Source of the DNA: Thermomicrobiales bacterium
GTDB lineage: Bacteria; Chloroflexota; Chloroflexia; Thermomicrobiales; UBA6265
Reading direction: 5' to 3'
Assembly (NCBI GenBank): GCA_020847015.1
Contig: JADLCW010000214.1
Location: 1 to 5,893 of the forward strand
Length of the DNA: 5,893 bases
The notes beneath the pieces are model-generated. The model did no database searches and had not been told where the DNA came from. It saw nothing but the letters and a program-made list of their open reading frames with translations. The stretch's first letter is position 1. Each line of letters starts with the position of its first letter. The position numbers and the translations under genes are program-made. This document shows positions 1 to 5,893 of the stretch, one piece after another.

Positions 1-450
1 GATGTTGTCGCCCGCTGCTGGGCCATGCGCGACTACATCACCCTCAGCCCGGGCAAATTGAACGACGCGCTCGCCACGCTGGCGCTCACCCATCGCGCGG
101 CTATCAGCCAGCGCACGCAAGCGATCGTGGCCGCCAACCTCGCCACCGCTGACCGTTGGTTCGCCGAACACGCCGATCTCGCGTCGTGGAATCGACCGAA
201 GGCGGGGTTGCTGGCGCTGCTGCGCTACCACGTCGATGTCCCATCGAGCGAGTTGGCCAATCTCCTGGCAGAGGAGTACAGCGTAATGCTGGCCCCCGGG
301 TCGGCCTTCGGTTTCGAGGGCCACTTGCGGATCGGTGTCGGCCAGGAGCCGGCTGTCTTTGCCGAAGGGCTGGCGCGTTTCCAGCGCTGCCTGGAGGATC
401 GGATCGCTGGCGGAAGCGCGCGTCTGGAACCGGCGCCGCCCGGAGCGTAG
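1..450 (+). CDS. Fold-type-I PLP-dependent aminotransferase, C-terminal part (5' end outside window)
   Basis: The reading frame is open from the first base (DVVARCWAMRDYIT...) to a TAG stop at 448-450, giving 149 visible residues. The ATG at 25 is therefore probably internal. The protein matches the C-terminal small domain of class I/II aminotransferases (Aminotran_1_2). A helical stretch (NDALATLALTHRAAISQR, then NLATADRWF) is followed by the W-N-R-P-K-A-G strand region. Next come a PGSAFG turn and HLRIGVG, whose Arg (visible residue 110) corresponds to the family's substrate alpha-carboxylate-binding arginine. The PLP-binding lysine lies in the missing upstream part. The amino-donor specificity cannot be told from this fragment. 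The gene runs convergently toward the cox-like operon and ends 73 bases before coxM's stop, with a strong hairpin between them. It is probably a cytosolic amino-acid aminotransferase unrelated to the operon. The family call is firm; the substrate is unknown. Confidence 0.88.
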   Translation, partial: DVVARCWAMRDYITLSPGKLNDALATLALTHRAAISQRTQAIVAANLATADRWFAEHADLASWNRPKAGLLALLRYHVDVPSSELANLLAEEYSVMLAPGSAFGFEGHLRIGVGQEPAVFAEGLARFQRCLEDRIAGGSARLEPAPPGA

Positions 451-468
451 TGGCTGTCGAAAGCGCGC

Positions 469-502
469 AGCGGGGGCGCCGGCAGATACCGGCGCCCCCG
501 CT
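469..502. terminator. Perfect 14-bp inverted repeat between convergent genes, probable bidirectional terminator
   Basis: The left arm AGCGGGGGCGCCGG (469-482) and right arm CCGGCGCCCCCGCT (489-502) are exact reverse complements around a 6-base loop (CAGATA). The hairpin sits 19 bases after the aminotransferase stop and 22 bases from the coxM stop, which is where a shared terminator for two converging transcripts belongs. Neither side has a clear T-run, so it is not a textbook intrinsic terminator. It could instead act as a 3'-end stabiliser or assist another termination mechanism. Confidence 0.75.
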
Positions 503-523
503 CCAATGCAATCGAGTTGACTG

Positions 524-1381
524 CTACAGCGCTTTGGCGGCCGCCTCCAGCGCCCGTCTGGTATCGACTTCCACCAAATGCGCCCGGTACTCGGCTGAGG
601 CGTAATGGTCGCCGTTGATGTCCAGCCCTTCGGGCGCGGCCTTGGCCGCCGCGTCGATCGACGCCTCGTTTAGCGGCTTACCCACCAGCGCCTGCTCGGC
701 GGCCGTGGCCCGGGTCGCCTTCGGAGTGCAGCCAGTGACGGCGATGCGCGCATCGCTGACATTGCCGTCGTCGCCAACCGTGACCGACACCGCGACGCCC
801 ACCACCGCATAGCCTGATGCCGGGTGACCGCGCTTCTGGTAGGCCATCCCGGTGCGTGCCGCCGGGTTCGGGATGGTCACTTCGGTGATCACTTCGTCCG
901 GGTTCAGCGATGTGGTGAACAAATCGACGAACAGGTCATCGGCGGAGATCTCGCGCTCGCCGCCGGTCCCAACCGCCTTCACCGAGCCGCCGAGCGCCAG
1001 CACCACCGCCGTAAAGTCGGCCGCCGGGTCGGCGTGGGCCAGCGACCCGCCCAGCGTGCCACGCGACTGAACCTGCGGATCGCCGACGTTGTTGGCGACC
1101 TCCGACAACAGCGGCATAGCGGCCTTGAGCGCGTCGGAATCGCGCAACTGCGCATAGGTGGTCATGGCGCCGATCCGGATATCACCGTTGACGGCGATGC
1201 CGCGCAATCCATCGACCTGAGACAGATCGACCAGCGCCGACGGCACGGCCAGACGCAGCTTCATCGCCGGGATCAGCGAGTGTCCTCCCGCCAGAATCTT
1301 GGCGTCCGGGTCATTCTGGAGAAACTGGATCGCTTCCGCAACGCTGCTCGGTCGGTGGTAGTCAAATTGGCTTGGAAACAC
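524..1381 (-). CDS. coxM: FAD-binding medium subunit of a CO-dehydrogenase/xanthine-dehydrogenase-type molybdenum hydroxylase (CoxM-like)
   Basis: This 285-residue flavoprotein subunit passes electrons from the [2Fe-2S] clusters of CoxS to FAD and on to an acceptor. The N-terminus FPSQFDYHRPSSVAEA is typical of the family. The two FAD-binding motifs are present: AGGHSLIP at residues 31-38, and TLGGSLAHADPAAD at 109-122. The N-terminal part is FAD_binding_5 (PCMH type). From about residue 176 to the end it is the CO_deh_flav_C domain. The length is normal. I chose the GTG start at 1381 because a perfect AAGGAGG lies 8 bases upstream and the family N-terminus begins there. An upstream GTG at 1438, overlapping coxL's TGA as GTGA, would add 19 unconserved residues and has no ribosome site. 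It is the last gene of the S-L-M operon, 53 bases after coxL, and ends at TAG. No signal peptide or membrane segment is visible. The family is certain. The symbol marks similarity and does not prove CO oxidation. Confidence 0.93.
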   Translation of the reverse strand: MFPSQFDYHRPSSVAEAIQFLQNDPDAKILAGGHSLIPAMKLRLAVPSALVDLSQVDGLRGIAVNGDIRIGAMTTYAQLRDSDALKAAMPLLSEVANNVGDPQVQSRGTLGGSLAHADPAADFTAVVLALGGSVKAVGTGGEREISADDLFVDLFTTSLNPDEVITEVTIPNPAARTGMAYQKRGHPASGYAVVGVAVSVTVGDDGNVSDARIAVTGCTPKATRATAAEQALVGKPLNEASIDAAAKAAPEGLDINGDHYASAEYRAHLVEVDTRRALEAAAKAL

Positions 1382-1389
1382 CCTTGCAT

Positions 1390-1396
1390 CCTCCTT
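1390..1396 (-). promoter_or_regulatory. Ribosome binding site of coxM (AAGGAGG)
   Basis: Read on the minus strand, 1396-1390 is AAGGAGG, a full anti-Shine-Dalgarno match. It is followed by an 8-base spacer and GTG at 1381-1379. This decides the coxM start over the upstream GTG at 1438 and implies independent, strong initiation at the third operon gene. Confidence 0.85.
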
Positions 1397-1434
1397 GTGC
1401 GCGACCGGACGCGATGACGCCCCGGCTCGGAATT

Positions 1435-3810
1435 TCACGTATTCGCCGCCATGCTGCGCCAGACGCGCTCCGGGGTCAACGGCATGTCCATATTCCGGAT
1501 TCCGAGATGGGACACGGCGTCGATGACGGCGTTAGCGACTGCCGGCGTCGAGGCGATGGCGCCTGCCTCACCGACCCCTCTGGCTCCCAACGGGTTGACC
1601 GATGTCGGCGTTACCGTGTTTTCCAGCTCGAACATCGGAGCCATCGACGCTCGGACGATGGCGTAGTCATTGAGGGAGCCGGTGAGCATTTCGCCCTTCT
1701 CGGCGTAGACGACGCCTTCGTAGAGCGCCTGACCGAGTCCCTGGGTGATGCCGCCATGCAGTTGCCCGTCGACGATCAGCGGGTTGACCACGTTGCCGAC
1801 ATCATCCACCGCCACGTAGCGCTTCACCTCGGTGTCACCAGTGTCGCGGTCCACCTCCACAACGCAGATATGCGTGCCGAAGGGGAAGGTGAAGCTCGGC
1901 GGGTCGTAAAATGTGGTCGCCTCCAGTGTCGGCTCCATGCCTGCCGGCAAGTCGTACCCGACATGCGCCGCCCCCGCCAACTCCTGGATCGTCTTGCCGC
2001 TCTCCGGCGAGCCTTTAACGTAGGCGCCGCCGTTCTCGTAGACGATGTCCTCTGGGGCCGCCTCCAGCAAGTGCGCGGCGAGCTGCATCGCCTTCTCGCG
2101 CACCTTGGCCACGCTCTTGTAGATGGCCGTACCGCCGACCGCCAGCGAGCGGCTGCCGTAGCTTCCATACCCGAATGGCGTGCCCTGCGTATCGGAGTGC
2201 TTGACCTGGATATCCTCGAATGGAACGCCCAACTCGTCGGCGACCAGTTGGGAGAAGGTCGTCTCGTGACCTTGGCCATGCGGCAGCGAGCCAGTGGTGA
2301 CGACTACCTTGCCAGTCAGATGGATGCGCACGTTGGCGCTTTCCCACAATCCGGCCGCCCATCCCTCGCGGCCCATGTACTGGGAGGGACCGAGCCCGCA
2401 CGCTTCGACAAACGAGGAGAGGCCAATCCCCAGCATCTTGCGGTCGCCGTTCTCACGCCGCTCCGCTTGCTCGCGCCGCAAATCCTCGTACCCAACCATC
2501 TCCAGCGCGCGGTTGAGCGCCTTTTCGTAGTCGCCGCTATCGTAGGGCAGACCGCCAAGACCGTTGTCGAACGGGAAATCTTCCGGCTGGACGAAGTTGA
2601 GCCGCCGCACTTCGGCCGGGTCCACCCCCGTCGCGTTGGCGACGAGATCGACAACGCGCTCGATCATGTACGACGCCTCGGTGCGCCCGGCGCCGCGGTA
2701 AGCGTCGACCATCGCCGTGTTCGTGTAGACGCCGGTGATGCCCACGTGGATGTTCGGAATCTTGTAGCAACCGGCCACCATCCGACCGTACAGCGTCGAC
2801 GGGGTTCCCGGCGCAATGGTCGAGAGGTAGCCGCCGAGGTTGGCGAACGTGTCAACTCGCAGCGCCGTGATCTTGCCGTCTTTCGTCGCTCCGATCGCCA
2901 CGTCGCTATCGTGGCCGCGGCCATGGCTGGTGTGCAAGAAATTCTCCGAGCGGTCCTCGAAGAACTTGACCGGTCGGCCGCCGAGTTGCTCGCTCAGCCA
3001 CAATACCAGCGGCATGTCAAAGTAGAGGTAAATCTTGCTGCCGAAACCGCCACCCACGTCGGGCGCGATCACCCGAATCTTCTGCTCCGGCACGCCGAGC
3101 ACGAAGGCCGCCGTGAGCAACCGGTGCACGTGTGGAGCTTGCGATGTCGCCCACAGCGTGTACTCGCCGGTTCCCGGATCGTAGCGACCAATGGAGCCGC
3201 GCGGTTCGATCGCGGTCGGAATCAATTGCTGATTGCCAATCCGCTCCCGCACCTGCACCTCGGACGCTGCCAGCGCGGCATCCACTTGATCGGCATCCTG
3301 CCCGCAACTCCAGCGGAACACGATGTTGCTCGGCGCGTTCTCATGCAACTGCGGGGCGCCGGGCGTGGTTGCCTTGCGAGCGCCGACGACTGCCGGCAGC
3401 TCCTCGTAGTCGACCTCGATCGCCGCCAGCGCATCTTTCGCCTGATACGGACTTTCGGTCACCACCACCGCTACCGGATCACCGACCTGATGCACCTCGT
3501 CGAGCGCCAGCAACCGCGGCGTGTTGACTTTGTTTTCAACTCCGGGCGCTTGCCAGGCGCAGGGCAGCGGGTTGATGTGCTTGATATCCTCGCCGGTGAA
3601 CACCCCAAGCACTCCCGGCATGGCGCGGGCAGCGTCGGCATTGATGGAGACGATGCGCGCGTGGGCGTAGGGCGAGCGCAGCACGGCCATGTGAGCGAGC
3701 CCGGGCAACCGCACATCGTCGATAAAGACGCCGGCTCCGGTGATCAACCTCGGATCTTCGCGGCGCTTGATCGGTTTGCCGACCAGCTTTTCCGGCGCTG
3801 ATGCGACCAT
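1435..3810 (-). CDS. coxL: Molybdopterin-binding large subunit, form II CO-dehydrogenase-like (CoxL-like)
   Basis: This 791-residue catalytic subunit of a molybdenum hydroxylase has normal family length. Residues about 20-140 form the Ald_Xan_dh_C (a/b hammerhead) domain, opening with GKPIKRREDPRLITGAG. The two MoCo-binding domains follow. Visible motifs are GGGFGSK at 253-259, the active-site loop AYRGAGR at 370-376, GQGHE at 512-516 (cofactor contact), and GVGEAG at 745-750. Glu748 in GVGEAG is the family's catalytic base. Form I CO dehydrogenases carry AYXCSFR, whose Cys binds copper in the Mo-Cu centre. Here the loop is the form II type with no Cys, so CO oxidation is doubtful and an aldehyde, heterocycle or other substrate is possible. 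The ATG start at 3810 has GGGAG (3822-3818) 7 bases upstream. There is no signal peptide, so it is cytoplasmic. It lies 101 bases after coxS and 53 before coxM. The enzyme class is very sure; the substrate is unknown. Confidence 0.95.
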   Translation of the reverse strand: MVASAPEKLVGKPIKRREDPRLITGAGVFIDDVRLPGLAHMAVLRSPYAHARIVSINADAARAMPGVLGVFTGEDIKHINPLPCAWQAPGVENKVNTPRLLALDEVHQVGDPVAVVVTESPYQAKDALAAIEVDYEELPAVVGARKATTPGAPQLHENAPSNIVFRWSCGQDADQVDAALAASEVQVRERIGNQQLIPTAIEPRGSIGRYDPGTGEYTLWATSQAPHVHRLLTAAFVLGVPEQKIRVIAPDVGGGFGSKIYLYFDMPLVLWLSEQLGGRPVKFFEDRSENFLHTSHGRGHDSDVAIGATKDGKITALRVDTFANLGGYLSTIAPGTPSTLYGRMVAGCYKIPNIHVGITGVYTNTAMVDAYRGAGRTEASYMIERVVDLVANATGVDPAEVRRLNFVQPEDFPFDNGLGGLPYDSGDYEKALNRALEMVGYEDLRREQAERRENGDRKMLGIGLSSFVEACGLGPSQYMGREGWAAGLWESANVRIHLTGKVVVTTGSLPHGQGHETTFSQLVADELGVPFEDIQVKHSDTQGTPFGYGSYGSRSLAVGGTAIYKSVAKVREKAMQLAAHLLEAAPEDIVYENGGAYVKGSPESGKTIQELAGAAHVGYDLPAGMEPTLEATTFYDPPSFTFPFGTHICVVEVDRDTGDTEVKRYVAVDDVGNVVNPLIVDGQLHGGITQGLGQALYEGVVYAEKGEMLTGSLNDYAIVRASMAPMFELENTVTPTSVNPLGARGVGEAGAIASTPAVANAVIDAVSHLGIRNMDMPLTPERVWRSMAANT

Positions 3811-3830
3811 TCCAATTCTCCCGTCCCGAC

Positions 3831-3850
3831 CGGGCGCCTCGCCGCGCCCG
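3831..3850 (-). repeat. 7-bp GC inverted repeat in the coxS-coxL gap
   Basis: CGGGCGC (3831-3837) and GCGCCCG (3844-3850) are exact reverse complements with a 6-base loop. The repeat ends 8 bases upstream of coxL's GGGAG ribosome site. In the transcript it would form a hairpin that could tune coxL translation or mark an mRNA processing point between coxS and coxL. In DNA this GC-rich a short repeat may also be chance. Confidence 0.4.
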
Positions 3851-3911
3851 CGTCAACGTCGTCGTTGGCCCGCCGAGCACAGCGGCTCAGGACACAGAAC
3901 GAACGGACTGC

Positions 3912-4418
<507 letters not shown>

Positions 4419-4429
4419 CTCGTTTCGCT

Positions 4430-4436
4430 CTCCTCC
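4430..4436 (-). promoter_or_regulatory. Ribosome binding site of coxS (GGAGGAG)
   Basis: The minus strand reads GGAGGAG at 4436-4430, 11 bases before ATG 4418. The spacing is a little longer than usual. The site nonetheless favours this start over the in-frame ATG at 4460, which lies upstream of it. Confidence 0.6.
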
Positions 4437-4526
4437 GCTCCAACGGCTGCGCGGCCCCATCGCCGCCCGCTCCGTGGCCGACGCCCCGCTCGGCGCGCCC
4501 GAATTCGCGATTCATGCATCGAGTCA

Positions 4527-4542
4527 GCGGCCACGTGACCGC
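4527..4542. promoter_or_regulatory. CACGTG-centred 16-bp near-palindrome in the cox leader, possible operator
   Basis: GCGGCCACGTGACCGC pairs with itself in 7 of 8 positions (single C/A mismatch) with no spacer. It lies in the gap between the epimerase gene and coxS, about 110 bases before the coxS ATG and about 60 bases downstream of the candidate transcription start. A dimeric regulator could bind here. Its function is inferred only from symmetry and location. Confidence 0.35.
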
Positions 4543-4584
4543 CGCGCCGACGACGCCGCATATTCGGGACGCTGCGCGTTCGCA

Positions 4585-4606
4585 GGCCCAGCCTGACGAG
4601 TGGGCC
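4585..4606. promoter_or_regulatory. Inverted repeat GGCCCA-N10-TGGGCC over the expected cox transcription start
   Basis: GGCCCA (4585-4590) and TGGGCC (4601-4606) are exact reverse complements with a 10-base spacer. On the minus strand the repeat begins one base after the TATACT box (4613-4608), so it covers the expected +1. That is the usual position for a repressor operator. A second small hairpin, CTGCG-AACG-CGCAG on the minus strand (4585-4572), directly abuts it. Only symmetry and position support this. Confidence 0.35.
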
Positions 4607-4607
4607 G

Positions 4608-4636
4608 AGTATACCTTCGCCCTGTTGGCTTGTCTG
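4608..4636 (-). promoter_or_regulatory. Candidate sigma-70-type promoter of the coxSLM operon
   Basis: On the minus strand, CAGACA (4636-4631; 4 of 6 to TTGACA) is followed by exactly 17 bases and TATACT (4613-4608; 5 of 6 to TATAAT). The element starts 20 bases after the epimerase stop codon and points at coxS. It would start RNA near 4601, leaving an untranslated leader of about 180 bases. It is the best such match I found in this gap. Readthrough from the sugar genes is an alternative. Confidence 0.5.
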
Positions 4637-4643
4637 TATGCTC

Positions 4644-4668
4644 GCGCCGGGGGCGTCTACCCCAGCGC
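4644..4668 (-). terminator. Imperfect hairpin spanning the epimerase stop codon, weak terminator candidate
   Basis: In the minus-strand RNA, GCGC-U-GGGG (4668-4660) can pair with CCCC-CG-GCGC (4653-4644) around the loop UAGACG, which contains the stop codon of the RmlC-like gene. No U-run follows. It could attenuate readthrough from the sugar genes into the cox promoter region. In DNA this GC-rich it may also be incidental. Confidence 0.25.
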
Positions 4669-5253
4669 CGCCCGCACCGCTTGCCATGAGAATGGCGTGC
4701 CATCCGGGAACACGACGCCCGAGCCGTCAATCTCGACGCGCCGCTCGTCGCTGGCGTCGTAGAGCCGCGTCGGCAGATTCAGCAGGAGCGCTGGAGTTTC
4801 TCCCAGCGCCACGAACCCGTGCAGCGCACCGGGCGGCACGGCGACCATATATGGCGCAGGCGCGTCGGATGCGGCGGCCATATCGGCCAGCAGCAGCCGG
4901 CCTTGCGTGGGGGAATCGGGTCGCGCGTCCGCGACGGCCACCACGATGCGCCCGGCCAGACAGAGAAAGCGATCGGTCTGTCGTTCGTGGACGTGCCAGC
5001 GATCCTCATCGCGCGCAATGCCCGGTACGGTCACCGAGGCGTACACCTGCGCGAAGGGCATCTCCGGCCCGCACACATCGCCCCAGTCGGCGCGCAACAG
5101 CTCGGTCAGCGTTCCGCGCGGATCGCGGTTGACGCGCAGCGAACGCAGAATGGCTCCAGCCACCGGGCTGGGGTCATCGGCGCCGACGACCAGCGTCTCG
5201 CCCAGCATCGCGCGCGCTGCCACCATTTTCTGGACGCTTCGCAACGATGTCAT
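4657..5253 (-). CDS. RmlC-like cupin, dTDP-4-dehydrorhamnose 3,5-epimerase family
   Basis: This 198-residue cupin resembles RmlC, which epimerises dTDP-4-keto-6-deoxyglucose on the route to dTDP-rhamnose. Visible signatures are NRDPRGTLTELL (42-53), FAQVYASVTVPG (67-78), RWHVHERQTDRF (85-96, with His87 aligned to the catalytic His), GRIVVAVADARPDSPT (101-116), VPPGALHGF (139-147) and a late Tyr165. By eye, the Lys of the RmlC 'KLV' strand is replaced (TDRFL), and the 'YK-T--Y' segment reads LLNLPTRLY. The reaction may therefore differ, for example a 3-epimerase, an isomerase or a non-catalytic protein. I chose ATG 5253 because it overlaps the upstream dehydratase's stop as ATGA and has GGAG (5264-5261) 7 bases upstream. 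The in-frame ORF extending to 5343 would run 30 codons into the neighbour. It ends with TAG. It is translationally coupled to the RmlB-like gene, so it acts on the same sugar nucleotide. Family good; exact activity open. Confidence 0.82.
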   Translation of the reverse strand: MTSLRSVQKMVAARAMLGETLVVGADDPSPVAGAILRSLRVNRDPRGTLTELLRADWGDVCGPEMPFAQVYASVTVPGIARDEDRWHVHERQTDRFLCLAGRIVVAVADARPDSPTQGRLLLADMAAASDAPAPYMVAVPPGALHGFVALGETPALLLNLPTRLYDASDERRVEIDGSGVVFPDGTPFSWQAVRAALG

Positions 5254-5893
5254 TGCCCCGCTCCGGCCGCCAAGCGCCAACCGTACTGTTCCTCGTAGTA
5301 GCGTTGAAACCGCTCGTCGCGCTCGCGGATCGCTTCCCACCACTCAGGGTGAGCAACGTACCAGTCGACCGTATCGTCCAGCGTCTGATCGAAGGAGCGC
5401 GTCGGAGTCCAGCTCAGTTCAGCTTTGATGCGACTCGGATTCAGCGAGTAGCGGCGATCGTGACCGGGACGGTCCGGCACATGCCGGATCAGCGTTTCCG
5501 GTTTACCCAACCGCCGCAGGATGCCGCTCACTACGTCGATATTCGGTCGCTCTTCGCCCGCTCCCACGTTGTAGGCCTCGCCGCTCTTGCCGGCGCGCAG
5601 TACGCGGTCGATCGCCGCCGCATGGTCGTCGACATGAAGCCAGTCGCGCACCTGCCGACCATCGCCGTAAACCGGCAGCGGCTGATCGCGCAGCGCATTC
5701 GTAACAAATAGCGGCACCAGTTTCTCGGGGTACTGCCGCGGCCCGATGGTGTTGCAACCTCGGGTGATCACCACATCGACCCCGTATGAGATGTGATAGG
5801 CGCGGCACATCAGTTCGCCGCCGGCCTTGGCCGCAGCGTACGGCGAACGCGGCTGCAATGGGTCGGATTCGACCGACGCGCGTCCCGGTTCGA
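5250..5893 (-). CDS. rmlB: dTDP-glucose 4,6-dehydratase-like NAD-dependent epimerase/dehydratase (RmlB-like), C-terminal part
   Basis: The frame is open to the right edge. 213 residues are visible, roughly the last 60% of a usual 330-350 residue enzyme, so the N-terminal NAD-binding GxxGxxG is outside. The enzyme turns dTDP-glucose into dTDP-4-keto-6-deoxyglucose using bound NAD. SPYAAAK (visible residues 16-22) holds the short-chain dehydrogenase Tyr and Lys. ITRGCNTIGPRQYPEKLVP (42-60) and LPVYGDGRQVRDWLHVDDH (72-90) are hallmark substrate-binding stretches of RmlB. DRPGHDRRYSLNPSRIKAELSW (starting at 140) and TVDWYVAHPEWW (174-185) complete the match. TTG at 5858 encodes an internal Leu, not a start: codons further upstream (GRASVESDP) continue the family pattern. 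The C-terminal tail ERFQRYYEEQYGWRL resembles Chloroflexota relatives. Its stop TGA overlaps the start of the RmlC-like gene (ATGA). dTDP-glucose dehydratase is likely, but a related sugar specificity cannot be excluded. Confidence 0.88.
   Translation of the reverse strand, partial: EPGRASVESDPLQPRSPYAAAKAGGELMCRAYHISYGVDVVITRGCNTIGPRQYPEKLVPLFVTNALRDQPLPVYGDGRQVRDWLHVDDHAAAIDRVLRAGKSGEAYNVGAGEERPNIDVVSGILRRLGKPETLIRHVPDRPGHDRRYSLNPSRIKAELSWTPTRSFDQTLDDTVDWYVAHPEWWEAIRERDERFQRYYEEQYGWRLAAGAGQ

Noticed and set aside
25..27. ATG as the start of the aminotransferase gene
   Set aside because: The frame is open upstream to base 1 with family-like residues (VVARCWAM), and the product from this ATG would lack the PLP lysine and the large domain.
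824..1417. 197-codon plus-strand frame opposite coxM
   Set aside because: It has the same shadow behaviour as the frame opposite coxL, with no motif. The coxM frame is clearly the real one.
1372..3801. 809-codon open frame on the plus strand antisense to coxL
   Set aside because: It overlaps coxL almost completely and is rich in Arg, His, Val and Asp, as expected from the reverse of a high-GC gene. It shows no recognisable domain. High third-position GC removes stop codons from the opposite frame, so the length alone is not evidence.
4419..4656. Small gene or known riboswitch in the gap before coxS
   Set aside because: No frame here has a good ribosome site plus family-like protein. I could not recognise the conserved core of any riboswitch class by eye.
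5856..5858. TTG as the start of the dehydratase
   Set aside because: The frame continues upstream to the window edge with a family-like sequence, and the NAD-binding half would be missing. The codon is an internal Leu.

Overview
The window is high-GC bacterial DNA, tightly packed with protein genes. I see no rRNA, tRNA, mobile element or CRISPR array. The strongest taxonomic hint is the sugar-nucleotide dehydratase at the right edge. Its wording (ITRGCNTIGPRQYPEKLVP, then YYEEQYGWRL near the C-terminus) and its pairing with a form II CO-dehydrogenase-like operon resemble Chloroflexota, possibly a Thermomicrobia relative. That is an inference from memory, not a database result.

Layout, left to right. 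Bases 1-450 (+) are the 3' end of a fold-type-I PLP aminotransferase whose start lies outside the window. It converges on a three-gene operon read on the minus strand, and a perfect 14-bp hairpin at 469-502 separates the two. In transcription order the operon is coxS (4418-3912, [2Fe-2S] subunit), coxL (3810-1435, molybdopterin subunit) and coxM (1381-524, FAD subunit). Together these encode a complete cytoplasmic xanthine-dehydrogenase-family molybdenum hydroxylase. The S-L-M order and the AYRGAGR active-site loop mark it as 'form II' (CoxL-like). It lacks the AYXCSFR cysteine that carries copper in true CO dehydrogenase, so its real substrate is open.

Upstream of coxS is a 238-base gap (4419-4656). 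It holds a plausible sigma-70-type promoter (CAGACA-17-TATACT), an inverted repeat over the expected transcription start, and a CACGTG-centred near-palindrome in a long leader. To the right of the gap are two translationally coupled minus-strand genes. One is an RmlB-like dTDP-glucose 4,6-dehydratase, cut by the right edge. The other is an RmlC-like cupin epimerase that overlaps it by ATGA. They probably make a deoxysugar nucleotide for surface glycans and look functionally unrelated to the cox operon.

Electron flow in the cox-like enzyme should run from the Mo site (CoxL) through the two [2Fe-2S] clusters (CoxS) to FAD (CoxM) and then to an external acceptor. All catalytic and cofactor motifs expected of an intact enzyme are present. 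I see no frameshift or broken gene. I did not find a clearly undescribed system. The items most worth checking are the substrate of the form II enzyme, the coxS upstream region, and the altered active site of the RmlC-like protein.
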